This document shows, piece after piece, positions 1 through 8,903 of a DNA stretch of 35,682 nt. Location: positions 1 through 35,682 of the forward strand of contig USPF01000019.1 of the NCBI GenBank assembly GCA_900556555.1, in the 5' to 3' direction. Each line of letters starts with the position of its first letter. The stretch's first letter is position 1. Below the pieces are notes generated by a model. The model did not search any database, was not told the origin of the DNA, and saw nothing but the letters and a program-made list of their open reading frames with translations. The stretch is from an uncultured Blautia sp. (GTDB lineage: Bacteria; Bacillota; Clostridia; Lachnospirales; Lachnospiraceae). The position numbers were made by a program, and so were the translations under genes.

Positions 1-1143
1 TATTGTTCCACTTGGAAAAAAAGCATTAGAAAAGCCTGTCAAAAACTCAAACTCCGAATTTGCTGTCCATCCTCCAAAAACTGGTACGCTTACAAATCCT
101 TTGATGACATTTTCCTGCAAGCTATCCCAATTAGTTAAGATTTCCTGATCAAGCTGCAATTCTCCCAGCTTACGGAAATCTGCAAAAGATTCATTCATAA
201 TTGCTATGATATGCGGGCGTTGTCCTGCTGTTTTTACGGCACTCTTTTTTTCTGTTATCTTGTCTGCTCCTTCGGATTCTATTTCCAATGCCACCTTTGG
301 GGAATATCCTTTCGGAGCCTTTGTCTTTAAATAAGGAATACCAGCAGCAAAATCCAGCAATGCACCGTGATCCATTTCACTGGCACTGATTTCCCATAAA
401 TATGGTTTTACCGATTTTTCTTCCATAAATGTCGCATTGGTAAAAAGCACGCCTACAAGCATGACCGCAGCAATACTTCCTGCACCCCATTTAATCCTGT
501 CTCTTTTTCTACGTTTATAATCAATATAAAAACTGATAATAATAAAAGTTATCGCTAGCCCTATTGCCATGATTCTTTCTTTTGTAAACACTAGTGTATA
601 ACCATCTGCAACATTCATAGCAGTTCTTACAGCATAAATATCCGCTGCACGTAATCCATTTCCCCTAAATTCTTTTATAAAACTATATAGAAGCCCATAG
701 AAAATACATCCTCCGGTTCCTAGGATAACTGTTAAAATAAAATGATTAAAGACTGCATGAATCAAAAGATAAAATGTAAGTATCAACAAATAATTCAGAC
801 TTGCATATAACAACTTCATATCCCCTATGGTATTTTGATGAAGCTGCTCAATCATCCAGAAACTGAATATCGATGCCATCAATACTTCCAGCACTGCAAG
901 CTTTCCTCTCCATCGATCAGGAATTTCAATTTTTACAAATAATCCCATCAGTAAAAGCAGATTCAGGCAATGTAATTTCTTAGGATACATTTCTCCTGCT
1001 GTTAAGTTCCCTTCAAACCATTTCCAAAATACGATATAGAGTAGCAGTGCCGTACCTACAAATGTCGCACGCTTCCATGAAAACACGAATATTTTTTTTA
1101 TTTTTTGCACAATCTCTTTGTTCTTATATAATAACTCTTTCAT
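1..1143 (-). CDS. LTA synthase-like phosphotransferase (alkaline phosphatase superfamily), 3' end outside window
   Basis: The first 381 codons of a minus-strand gene; the stop lies beyond position 1. Translation shows several hydrophobic segments (roughly residues 28-40, 62-69, 112-150, 188-207, 222-238), then the start of an extracellular catalytic domain. IIAIMNESFADF (residues 312-323) supplies the expected metal-ligand glutamate (E318), and GGWTANSEFEFLTG (357-370) carries the threonine (T360) that is the nucleophile in the LtaS family. These enzymes move phosphoglycerol or phosphoethanolamine-type groups onto lipids or sugars outside the membrane. The ATG is 2 nt after the stop of the DUF2142 gene, so it is probably the distal gene of the glycopolymer operon. 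Family call is firm; whether it makes lipoteichoic acid or decorates the polysaccharide is inference, with decoration favoured by context. Confidence 0.85.
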   Translation of the reverse strand, partial: MKELLYKNKEIVQKIKKIFVFSWKRATFVGTALLLYIVFWKWFEGNLTAGEMYPKKLHCLNLLLLMGLFVKIEIPDRWRGKLAVLEVLMASIFSFWMIEQLHQNTIGDMKLLYASLNYLLILTFYLLIHAVFNHFILTVILGTGGCIFYGLLYSFIKEFRGNGLRAADIYAVRTAMNVADGYTLVFTKERIMAIGLAITFIIISFYIDYKRRKRDRIKWGAGSIAAVMLVGVLFTNATFMEEKSVKPYLWEISASEMDHGALLDFAAGIPYLKTKAPKGYSPKVALEIESEGADKITEKKSAVKTAGQRPHIIAIMNESFADFRKLGELQLDQEILTNWDSLQENVIKGFVSVPVFGGWTANSEFEFLTGFSNAFFPSGTI

Positions 1144-1145
1144 AA

Positions 1146-3095
1146 TTATCTCCGTATCGTAAATGTAAAAATCTGCATAACAGTAAGATACTGTACGCAC
1201 GTCATTATAAAAACAAGATGATAATCTATATTTTTTTGGACGGTAATGATTCTATTTCTAAAAATAAATCCTGCCAACGGCAAAACCGGAAGAAAATATC
1301 TGCCCTGGATACCTACGATCACACTGGCATCTGGCGGTGTCCAGGTAAATAACATACTTGCTGCCACCATAGCTATGATTATCAAAATAATCATTCCCAT
1401 CCATGCTTTATCCCGTATCTTTAAAAATACTTTTTCATCTTGGCGTTTTAACAATACTACACAGAATAGAAGCATATATAAAAGCACAAAATTCCATGAT
1501 AAATGTAAATCCATCCAAGAATACATTCCACCAAAAATTTGCTTTAGGTAGTCTTCAAAATGGTAATTGATTGTCCTTCCTATCATAAGCACTGACCTTG
1601 GAATATCCTCAAAAAACATATCTATGGTAAAATATTTTCCTGCTTCTCCCTCTATTGCTGTTGTGATTGTAGCCATCCTGCCTACTACTAACGCAACAGC
1701 TCCAAAACCAGATGCTACAATCCCAGACAAATAATACTGTCTTTTGGTTTTAAATTTCTCCACAGGAACAAGAAAAATCAAGAAGCCAATAAAATAATAC
1801 ACAATTTTACAAGGTGCCAGCCACATAGTAAGGAAAGTCCAAAGAACGATATCTGATGTACAAACCTTCTTTTTTTCACACTTTAAATAAAATACATATC
1901 CAATCATGAGAAAAGACAACGCTATCACCGTTGCATCATACGAATAAGAGGTAGCCGTTTCCAATGAAAATGGAAGTAACGCACATAAAAACAATACCAT
2001 TTTCCCAAACGGAATTAACTTGATTGCAAAATAACAACAAATCAGATAAAAAATTAGCGTAAATATTTTTCCCAGATACAGAGTCAGCGTTCCTCCACAT
2101 TTTAATAACATTCCTAAAGCAGTTCCTGCAATCTGAGGAACAAATGCAGATGCAGGAACAGACATTTTTCCTCTGATGTATGGCACCATTTCATTTTTGT
2201 CTGACTTCGTAAAAATATTTTCTTTTACGGTATTGAGATTGTCCATGCCTAAAAATTCGCTTAACCCGTCTGCTTCTAAGTCCTCTTCTCTTACCATAGT
2301 CTTTCCGTCTTCGCTTAACGATTCCTTACCGGTAAGAATATCCGCATAATAGTAAGCAGTAGCTATATGAGCTCTGCTATCCGGTTCAGAATACGGTGTA
2401 AAAAGAAACAGATAAACAATACCAAGGAATCCCCCCATGATCAAAAACACTTTTTCCAATGGAACTTTCTTTCTCTGGACAATCCAGTATAAACCGCAAA
2501 GAACAAACATAAATGCAATAACAAGCCCCCAGAATATATTACTGATATAGTGCACCGGGCCTGCAATGGACAGAGCTAATGTTTCCTTTCTTACTTCTCC
2601 CCTATAGGATAAAGTCCCATACTTTTGCATATTATTTGAAGTAAAAACTTCTACCGGTTCCTCATTTTCTGCTGTTTCGCTGGAAATCAATACTTCCATT
2701 GTCCTGTTTTTGCCCACCAGAATGTCATTTAAAGCAAAATAATGAAATTCCGGTTTTTCGCTAATATCCCTGGCCTTAAATTCCCATTGCTGTAAACTTT
2801 CAGTTTTACCTTTTTCACGTAATACAACAAAAACTTTTGTATTTTCAACATTTTTTTCCCTTTTGAACCCAACTCCTAATTTTGCTATATGGTCACGTGT
2901 AGTGGTAAACTCCTGGACAACAGGTTCTTCATTTAGCTTCAAAGTATGCTCAGGATTTATATCTCTTGAAAAATAAATTGCATCCAGCCCATTGGCCATT
3001 CTTACAACCGTATCTTTATAAAAATAACCCCCTATAATTCCTACTAAAATAAAAATACAGATATATGGAACAATCTTAACCCACTTCTTTTTCAT
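1146..3095 (-). CDS. DUF2142 family multi-pass membrane protein
   Basis: A 649-residue protein with an N-terminal membrane anchor (about 8-24), an extracytoplasmic domain to about residue 185, then many membrane helices to the C terminus. Two features typical of DUF2142 are visible: the acidic EPDSRAH motif just after a helix (237-243), in the place where GT-C glycosyltransferases hold their catalytic acid, and GRYFLPVLPL near the C terminus (from 598). DUF2142 proteins are found in surface-polysaccharide loci and are suspected to be lipid-phosphate-sugar dependent glycosyltransferases, but the activity is not established. Its start overlaps the DUF2304 gene by 20 nt, indicating translational coupling. 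I infer that it uses the product of the adjacent GT2/DUF2304 pair to add sugars outside the membrane. Confidence 0.8.
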   Translation of the reverse strand: MKKKWVKIVPYICIFILVGIIGGYFYKDTVVRMANGLDAIYFSRDINPEHTLKLNEEPVVQEFTTTRDHIAKLGVGFKREKNVENTKVFVVLREKGKTESLQQWEFKARDISEKPEFHYFALNDILVGKNRTMEVLISSETAENEEPVEVFTSNNMQKYGTLSYRGEVRKETLALSIAGPVHYISNIFWGLVIAFMFVLCGLYWIVQRKKVPLEKVFLIMGGFLGIVYLFLFTPYSEPDSRAHIATAYYYADILTGKESLSEDGKTMVREEDLEADGLSEFLGMDNLNTVKENIFTKSDKNEMVPYIRGKMSVPASAFVPQIAGTALGMLLKCGGTLTLYLGKIFTLIFYLICCYFAIKLIPFGKMVLFLCALLPFSLETATSYSYDATVIALSFLMIGYVFYLKCEKKKVCTSDIVLWTFLTMWLAPCKIVYYFIGFLIFLVPVEKFKTKRQYYLSGIVASGFGAVALVVGRMATITTAIEGEAGKYFTIDMFFEDIPRSVLMIGRTINYHFEDYLKQIFGGMYSWMDLHLSWNFVLLYMLLFCVVLLKRQDEKVFLKIRDKAWMGMIILIIIAMVAASMLFTWTPPDASVIVGIQGRYFLPVLPLAGFIFRNRIITVQKNIDYHLVFIMTCVQYLTVMQIFTFTIRR

Positions 3096-3435
3096 CCTTC
3101 ATCCCCTCTTTTTCACTCAGCAGTGCAATCTCCTGCGTTAATCTTTTCACCTTATTAGAAAGTTTTGACACGGCAACAGAAAGTGAAAAAATAATCGGGA
3201 GCATAAAGCAAAACCCTGCAAAAAACAGCATATTAATAGGCTGGCTGATTCCCATAACATGAGCCAGCCACTTTGTAATTTCCGGGAAACATGCAAACAA
3301 AATGATTCCCATGCCTAATAACAGCCACAGCAGGCTGTACCGCAGTTCTATTTCTTTATTTCTGATTTTACAAATAATGTATAAAATGGCAAGAAGAGCA
3401 ACTGCCACGATAATAATCTGAATCCGTATATTCAT
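3076..3435 (-). CDS. DUF2304 small membrane protein
   Basis: A 119-residue protein with three hydrophobic helices (about 4-22, 31-50, 66-90), a short charged C-terminal tail likely to be coiled (KLSNKVKRLTQEIALL), and the IRNKEIELRYSLLWL segment characteristic of DUF2304. The biochemical function of the family is unknown. It is repeatedly found beside dolichol-phosphate-mannose-synthase-like GT2 enzymes, as here, where its ATG overlaps the GT2 stop by 4 nt (ATGA). I infer that it is a membrane partner or anchor for that GT2, which has no membrane helix of its own. The SD GGAGG precedes the ATG at close spacing. Confidence 0.8.
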   Translation of the reverse strand: MNIRIQIIIVAVALLAILYIICKIRNKEIELRYSLLWLLLGMGIILFACFPEITKWLAHVMGISQPINMLFFAGFCFMLPIIFSLSVAVSKLSNKVKRLTQEIALLSEKEGMKDEKEVG

Positions 3436-4136
3436 CTCCTGCCTCCTCTGATTTTTTCAAACAAAATAGCCAGTGACACCTTCACCATATAATAAACAGA
3501 TTTTTTCATGGAAATAGAGGAAACCCCACCCATACGCTCCCGCATAATCACTGGAATCTCCTGTACTCTGCATCCTCTTTCCAAAATAGCCACAACACTT
3601 TCAGGTTCCGGATAATCCTTTGGATAGTTTAAGGAAAATTCTTTCATTACCTTCCGGTTTACCATACGCAACCCCGAAGTTGGGTCTGTAATCCTGACAC
3701 CCGTAAGAATCTTAATCAGGATACTGAAATACCGGATTCCTACTCTTCTGATGCTGGAAGATTGGAATCCCTTTTTTTCTATAAAACGTGAACCAATCAC
3801 CATATCCATATTTTCTTTTTCCAGATGCTCTGCCATTACATTTAAAAATGCCGGATCATGCTGTCCATCTCCATCCACCTGCACCGCAAGATCATAACCA
3901 TTTCGGATTCCATATAAATATCCTGTCTGAACAGCCCCTCCGATTCCAAGGTTTACTGGCAGGCTCACCATATGAAATCCATTTTTCTCACATATTTCTC
4001 TTGTATTATCTGTTGAGCAATCATTCACAACAATATAATCAAATTCTGGTGCATATTCTATGATATCCCGGACAGTTTTCTCAATACATGCACTTTCATT
4101 ATAGGCAGGAATAATGATTAATTTCTTTGTACTCAT
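3432..4136 (-). CDS. Glycosyltransferase family 2, polyprenyl-phosphate sugar synthase type
   Basis: A 234-residue GT-A enzyme. PAYNE at the N terminus, NDCSTDNT (38-45), DGDGQHD (88-94, the DxD-type metal and nucleotide-sugar site) and GSRF near 116 are typical of dolichol/undecaprenyl-phosphate mannose or glucose synthases. It contains only the catalytic domain: there is no C-terminal pair of membrane helices as in GtrB-type proteins. It would transfer a sugar from a nucleotide donor to undecaprenyl phosphate on the cytoplasmic face; the sugar cannot be read from sequence. It overlaps both neighbours by 4 nt. The adjacent DUF2304 may anchor it and DUF2142 may consume its product (inference). 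Confidence 0.88.
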   Translation of the reverse strand: MSTKKLIIIPAYNESACIEKTVRDIIEYAPEFDYIVVNDCSTDNTREICEKNGFHMVSLPVNLGIGGAVQTGYLYGIRNGYDLAVQVDGDGQHDPAFLNVMAEHLEKENMDMVIGSRFIEKKGFQSSSIRRVGIRYFSILIKILTGVRITDPTSGLRMVNRKVMKEFSLNYPKDYPEPESVVAILERGCRVQEIPVIMRERMGGVSSISMKKSVYYMVKVSLAILFEKIRGGRR

Positions 4137-5287
4137 TTTCTATTTCCTCTTTCCGCAAGTCCGTGAACTTTTTCTGCTGTTTTTTCCCAGGTGAACAATT
4201 CCTGCACTCTTTTCTGTGCTTTTTTTGCGGCCTCCTGTCTATGCTTACTATTCCTTAACACCCTCTCTAATTCCTCTTTCAGGCATTCTGATGTAACAGT
4301 TTCCAATATACTTCCATAGGTTTCATCGAGAATCAATTCTCCCGATCCTCCACGGTTGGTAGTGATCACGTAGCAGCCTGCTGCTGCTGCTTCAAGAACA
4401 GAGGTAGGAAAGCCTTCCGGATATTCTGTTGGAAGACAGTAAATCTGTGCCTGTCCTAAAAGAGAGGCAATCTGTTCAAATTCCAGTCTTCCAAGAGGTT
4501 TGACTCTGTTGCTTTCCAGTTTTTTTACCGCTTCCAGTTCTTCTCCGTCTCCTGCAATAAAAAGGCATACTTTATAAGAAGAATTTATATCTTCCACAGC
4601 CTGGATTAATTTAAAAATTCCTTTTTCTTTAATAAGACGCCCTGTATATACAATGGCAACCGTATCTTCATCTATTCCACATTTTTCTCTAAAATTCTCT
4701 TTTTGATGCTCTGCGATACCGGCTATTTTCTTTGCATCGACTGCATTATACAAAACACCTTCTGCCTTAATATGAAAGTGCTCCAGCCATTTACAGCATG
4801 CCTTAGACACACCAAAATATTCTTTGCACAAAAGCTTATCTCCGTAGGTAATCGCATGTTCCACCGCAGCAAATGCCATATCAGGAATTCTTTTTCCTAT
4901 CGTCATGTGACTGGTACCATGGTCCAAAATAATGCATCTTATCTGCTTCTTTCTGGCGAACCATGCCCCCAGTAAGGTATGAGGATAAAACCTTGCATTA
5001 ATCAGAACAAGATCAAATTCCTTATCCTGCAATTTTTTATATAATTTTCTAAAATCATTGTTCCACTTTGTCACAGGATAACGCCCTCCCATAACATTAA
5101 AACATGGAAGTCTCAGCACACCGATTCCATCCATAATCTCAAATTCTTTTTCTTTTACATCATTGGATGTAACGATCAGCACCTCATCTCCTAATGCCAT
5201 TAACGCTTTGGAAAGGTTATACGTATATCTCTCAATCCCACCTAAATAGGGGAAATAGTGAGAGGCAAAAATACAGATTCTACTCAT
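4133..5287 (-). CDS. Glycosyltransferase family 4
   Basis: A GT-B fold enzyme of 384 residues. FPYLGGIERY near the N terminus (12-21) is the usual GT4 acceptor-side loop, GRLIKEKGI marks the start of the C-terminal Rossmann domain, and EGFPTSVLEA (291-300) is the E-x7-E donor-binding motif. It transfers a sugar with retention of configuration, probably onto a lipid-linked glycan on the cytoplasmic face. An upstream in-frame start at 5317 exists, but the ATG at 5287 has a clear SD (GTGAGG about 6 nt upstream) and gives the family-typical beginning MSRICIFASHYFP. This start overlaps the end of the flippase gene by 8 nt. Confidence 0.88.
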   Translation of the reverse strand: MSRICIFASHYFPYLGGIERYTYNLSKALMALGDEVLIVTSNDVKEKEFEIMDGIGVLRLPCFNVMGGRYPVTKWNNDFRKLYKKLQDKEFDLVLINARFYPHTLLGAWFARKKQIRCIILDHGTSHMTIGKRIPDMAFAAVEHAITYGDKLLCKEYFGVSKACCKWLEHFHIKAEGVLYNAVDAKKIAGIAEHQKENFREKCGIDEDTVAIVYTGRLIKEKGIFKLIQAVEDINSSYKVCLFIAGDGEELEAVKKLESNRVKPLGRLEFEQIASLLGQAQIYCLPTEYPEGFPTSVLEAAAAGCYVITTNRGGSGELILDETYGSILETVTSECLKEELERVLRNSKHRQEAAKKAQKRVQELFTWEKTAEKVHGLAERGNRK

Positions 5288-6551
5288 GTTTTTCCTCACT
5301 TTGTTTCTTTTTATCACGAATCAGGTAGTAAACAAAAAATACCAAAAATAAAACTGACATAACTCCTATAGACATGCTATAACTGGCAGCCGCACCCATA
5401 ATTGCATATTTCTTTGTGAGAAACGGAGTCATAAAATATGTAATGACGGCTGTAATTCCACAGCACACAAAAGTACTGTATTGATGTCTCATAATAATAA
5501 TTCCATACTGCAAAAGCTGATATAATGCTGTAAAACCTCCGCTGATAAGAATCAGGTACAATGCTGCTTTATACTCTGATAAATCTACACCATACAGCAA
5601 ATTCAATACAGGAATCCCCAGAAAAGATGCACCTATGATGCATCCTAATGTCACAATGCCAATCACAAGGAGCTGTCTTAGAATCAATGTCAAAAAACCT
5701 TTTACATCTCCTTTTATATATTTCTCAGCTAAAACAGAAATAATCGGTTTTAATACAAAAGCAGCAAACATATTCACCACAAATGCCATCATATAAAGAG
5801 GTGAGAAAAGCCCCATCATCTCAGATCCATAAAAATTTTCCAATGCATATTTCGAAGCATTAATAATATACTCATTCAAAAACGCATTAATAAACAACGG
5901 CAACCCTTCTAAAATCAGCCCTTTCTGCCTTTGCCATGTAGATGAAAAAGATATTCCGCCAAAAGCTCCTATAATATGACTGTCAATAAAAAGAACCGCA
6001 GCCACATAAACCAGAGCAAGTGCTGTTAAGGCTAAAATCAGATTTTTTGTAAGAAAAAGCACTGTCAGAAATGCTGCCAGCCCCACACAATCCTTTGCAA
6101 ACACACCTCTGCATGCCACATCATATCGGCCCTTCTGCTGGTATCTTCCCTCCAGCAAATCAGAAACTGCTTCAGATCCCCTGAAGATAACCAGAAGTAC
6201 AATAGCCGCTGTTTTTTCATTTGTGTAAGACCCTTGTGCAACCCAAGTAACTCCAGCCAGGAGCATAGCTCCTACTGTAAAAACTCTAAAAACACAGTAA
6301 TCACTAAATTTATACTTTTCTGTAACATCTGATATCTGGAATGCCCGGATATTAAAGAATCCAATAGTCATCAACTGGTTTCCAACTGTTAATGCCAAAG
6401 ACAGCACACCTGCCTGCTCTATTCCAACAAATTTTGATGTCACCATTTGCATCAAAAAAGAACTTCCGGCATAAATCAAGCTGGCCAGAATGGTCCATAT
6501 ATAAGTTTGTTTCATGCTGTGTTCATCTGGCATAAATAACTCTCTTATCAT
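5280..6551 (-). CDS. Polysaccharide flippase, Wzx/MATE-like
   Basis: A 423-residue integral membrane protein with about 12 hydrophobic helices, beginning TILASLIYAGSSFLMQMVTS and continuing with the helix pattern of the polysaccharide-biosynthesis (Wzx/PST) branch of the MOP superfamily. Such proteins flip undecaprenyl-linked glycans across the membrane. The ORF extends to a TTG at 6578, but the ATG at 6551 is preceded by AGGAG with 8 nt spacing and is preferred. It lies 76 nt after licD and overlaps the GT4 gene by 8 nt, in the same operon. The substrate is unknown. No separate Wzy-type polymerase is recognisable in the visible part of the locus. Confidence 0.85.
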   Translation of the reverse strand: MIRELFMPDEHSMKQTYIWTILASLIYAGSSFLMQMVTSKFVGIEQAGVLSLALTVGNQLMTIGFFNIRAFQISDVTEKYKFSDYCVFRVFTVGAMLLAGVTWVAQGSYTNEKTAAIVLLVIFRGSEAVSDLLEGRYQQKGRYDVACRGVFAKDCVGLAAFLTVLFLTKNLILALTALALVYVAAVLFIDSHIIGAFGGISFSSTWQRQKGLILEGLPLFINAFLNEYIINASKYALENFYGSEMMGLFSPLYMMAFVVNMFAAFVLKPIISVLAEKYIKGDVKGFLTLILRQLLVIGIVTLGCIIGASFLGIPVLNLLYGVDLSEYKAALYLILISGGFTALYQLLQYGIIIMRHQYSTFVCCGITAVITYFMTPFLTKKYAIMGAAASYSMSIGVMSVLFLVFFVYYLIRDKKKQSEEKHE

Positions 6552-6627
6552 ACGTTTCACTCCTGATTTCAAACCCAAAACTTATCTTTCGGTTCTCTCA
6601 TATTACATTCTGTTCCTTTTCTCTTGC

Positions 6628-7509
6628 TTATCCGTTTATAATAGGCTCTTCCCCTTCAAACTGCAAAATATACGGACAATGGTTCACCTGCTTGTCAGCC
6701 GGAGGAATCTGCATATAATCCCCATATACTTTTCTCAGAGCTTCATCATTATTATGAAGGATATGAATAGTTCCCTCTTCAAAAGGAACTTCTTCCAATG
6801 GAAACATATCCTGATACCGAAACATTTCCTTCAAAGCAGACGGCTGTCCAAAACATGTAACCATTTCCCCTTTCTGCCCGTTATATCTTGCCGATTCTTT
6901 TTCAAAACATCGATACAAAAATCTAGGGGATATATGAAAAATTTTCAATGCATAGTGCACCATCCAGCAAATCCCGGAAGCTGCTTTTCCCAGAATTCCT
7001 TTCAACGGAATTAAAGGATATGCTGTTCCGCACAAATAAATCAGCCTATCCAGATATGTGGTCTTAAATAATTGCCTCTGTCTTAGTTTTTCTGTGGGTG
7101 CTACAAAGTCAAAGGGAAAAATATCCAGAAAAATACATTGTTCATACTCAAAATCTTTTGTAAGATTTGAAATAAAAAGGGTTCCCTTCCTTTGAAGCTT
7201 TACCACACTGCCTGCACTTTGTTTTGTTTTTGCAGGAGACATCACACGATAGTGATCTCCCAGTTCTTTTTCTGCAATTTTCATAAATTTTTCAAAATCT
7301 TCTCTGAGCATTCCCACATCAATGTCATCATCCCATGGAATAAATCCCTGATGTCTCACTGTCCCGATTGCTGTTCCATATACAGCAAAATATCGCAAAT
7401 TATGCTTTTTACAAACCTGCTGAAAGTCTTTTAGCATCTCTACATGAACTTTGTGGAGACGTTTTAGTATTTCTGGTTCATATGGCTTTGTTATATTTAC
7501 TTTTCCCAT
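6628..7509 (-). CDS. LicD family phosphotransferase
   Basis: A 293-residue cytoplasmic protein of the LicD/fukutin nucleotidyltransferase-like fold. The diagnostic region is FAVYGTAIGT (41-50) followed by GFIPWDDDIDVGM (55-67), carrying the metal-binding aspartates. Characterised LicD proteins transfer phosphocholine from CDP-choline to sugars of teichoic acids or polysaccharides; other relatives move different phospho-groups. No licA, licB or licC homologue is seen in this window, so the donor is open. It is the first gene of the glycopolymer operon, 88 nt downstream of a predicted promoter, and has a modest SD (AAGGAA) before ATG 7509. Confidence 0.88.
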   Translation of the reverse strand: MGKVNITKPYEPEILKRLHKVHVEMLKDFQQVCKKHNLRYFAVYGTAIGTVRHQGFIPWDDDIDVGMLREDFEKFMKIAEKELGDHYRVMSPAKTKQSAGSVVKLQRKGTLFISNLTKDFEYEQCIFLDIFPFDFVAPTEKLRQRQLFKTTYLDRLIYLCGTAYPLIPLKGILGKAASGICWMVHYALKIFHISPRFLYRCFEKESARYNGQKGEMVTCFGQPSALKEMFRYQDMFPLEEVPFEEGTIHILHNNDEALRKVYGDYMQIPPADKQVNHCPYILQFEGEEPIING

Positions 7510-7603
7510 GATTAACTGGTTCCTTACCTCAATTTTCTTTGGATTCTATACTACTCAAAATATTGCTTGTTTTTTACAATTCTTTTAAATTCTCATAACG
7601 TTC

Positions 7604-7632
7604 AATATAACATTTTCTATTCTACTTTTCAA
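7604..7632 (-). promoter_or_regulatory. Predicted sigma-A promoter of the glycopolymer operon
   Basis: On the minus strand TTGAAA (7632-7627), a 17-nt spacer and TATATT (7609-7604). It lies 95 nt upstream of the licD ATG, in the only real gap (7510-7653) between spoIIP and the operon. No terminator for spoIIP is visible in this gap. Confidence 0.55.
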
Positions 7633-7653
7633 TAATACTTCTCAATTTTTCTC

Positions 7654-8895
7654 TCACGTTCCCGTCAAAACCTTATTCAAAATATCCGCCAGCGGCTCCA
7701 TGGCATTCATTTCCTCCTGCACTGTATTGGTCTGTGCCCCGCATTCTACCAGCAGGGTCTTTGGCCGCAGATGCAGGTTGTACCGGTATCCTCTAAGATA
7801 AATGGTCCTTGCCAGGTCAGGATAATACTTCTTGGCTTCCAGCATCATCTGGAGCGAAAAAGCCAGATTCTCTCTTATATAGGGGTTAGGAAGGTAGCTG
7901 ATCTCTCCATTTTTGTTTGTCCTGCTCAGGCCATTAAAAAACATGATTTTTGCCGTATCTTTTCCATTGATATTGGTCACCAAGCGTTTATCCTCAGGCA
8001 CGCCATCCCTGTGCAGATCAATGACCACCTCCACACTGGGATTTTCCTCCAATATCTGAGAGATTCTTTCCTGTGCAAAGGTATATGCCTTGTTCCTGTC
8101 CAGCTTTCCATCTACAATATCAAAGGTATCTGTCACATGGATTACATTATAATGATATGTATCTTTTAAAAGTGAAGTGAGATACGCACCAACGCCCACA
8201 ATAGAAGTAGACGGATCTCCTGGAATGGAATCAATAAACTCCTCCTGGGAATGACTGTGATAAATCAATATCTGCGGCTGATCTTTTCCTGCCTGCATTC
8301 GCATATCCATCTGAACCAGCTCCGGTGCATTTAATTGCTCACTGGACATACTGGTGGTTTTATCCACGGTATAAAAGCTGCGCATGACAAAATCAAAATC
8401 CTGGAATTTTTCCATGGGAATGTCTGTCACCGGTGCTTTTTCCTGTATGTTTGCTGCTGTTTCCTGTTCTTTTTTCTCCTGCCCACTCTGGGCATCTACC
8501 CCTCCTGTGTTTTCATACCCTGATTCCGGAGGCCCTGCTTCCTGGTTTTCCTCCAAAAGCTTTGCCTCCAGAAACTCTGTATTTTCCTCTACTATTTTCC
8601 GGCTCGTATCCACATCTTCCACGTTATTCTCCCTGTCCTGTGAAACATAAGAACGAAAACCCGGAAGCTGCGTCTCTATCTGTTTCAAAATCCAGGAATC
8701 CACTGTTTCCCCCTGGTTTTCTTCCACAATTGAGGGAAGGTATGCTTCGATTGCCTGCTGCTGTACATTCCGCAGTATTTTCTCCCACGTTCTCTCATCT
8801 ATCTTTAATCCTTTTACCACAATATCTGCTCCAAGGATTATCATCATAATCCACAGCACAATAGAAACCGCTCTTTCTCTGTTTATTTTTTTCAA
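7654..8895 (-). CDS. spoIIP: Stage II sporulation protein P, peptidoglycan hydrolase
   Basis: A 413-residue protein: one N-terminal membrane helix (about 10-29), a long low-complexity acidic/Gln-rich linker (about 60-160), then the SpoIIP amidase/endopeptidase domain. HSHSQEEF (213-220), DLHRDGV (about 293) and VECGAQTN near the C terminus are the conserved metal-site segments. SpoIIP works with SpoIID and SpoIIM in the mother cell to thin septal peptidoglycan and drive engulfment. The start is TTG at 8895 with GAGGTGA about 5 nt upstream; that SD overlaps a small hairpin. It follows gpr by 40 nt, the same order as in Bacillus. Confidence 0.95.
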   Translation of the reverse strand: MKKINRERAVSIVLWIMMIILGADIVVKGLKIDERTWEKILRNVQQQAIEAYLPSIVEENQGETVDSWILKQIETQLPGFRSYVSQDRENNVEDVDTSRKIVEENTEFLEAKLLEENQEAGPPESGYENTGGVDAQSGQEKKEQETAANIQEKAPVTDIPMEKFQDFDFVMRSFYTVDKTTSMSSEQLNAPELVQMDMRMQAGKDQPQILIYHSHSQEEFIDSIPGDPSTSIVGVGAYLTSLLKDTYHYNVIHVTDTFDIVDGKLDRNKAYTFAQERISQILEENPSVEVVIDLHRDGVPEDKRLVTNINGKDTAKIMFFNGLSRTNKNGEISYLPNPYIRENLAFSLQMMLEAKKYYPDLARTIYLRGYRYNLHLRPKTLLVECGAQTNTVQEEMNAMEPLADILNKVLTGT

Positions 8896-8903
8896 GCAAT
8901 CAC

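Noticed and set aside
7510..7603. A riboswitch or small RNA in the licD leader
   Set aside because: The 88-nt leader is AT-rich with no stable stem or known riboswitch core visible.
8433..8849. Overlapping plus-strand frames over spoIIP
   Set aside because: They arise from the low-complexity linker of SpoIIP read in reverse; the proteins are Pro/Ser/Leu-rich without domain features.
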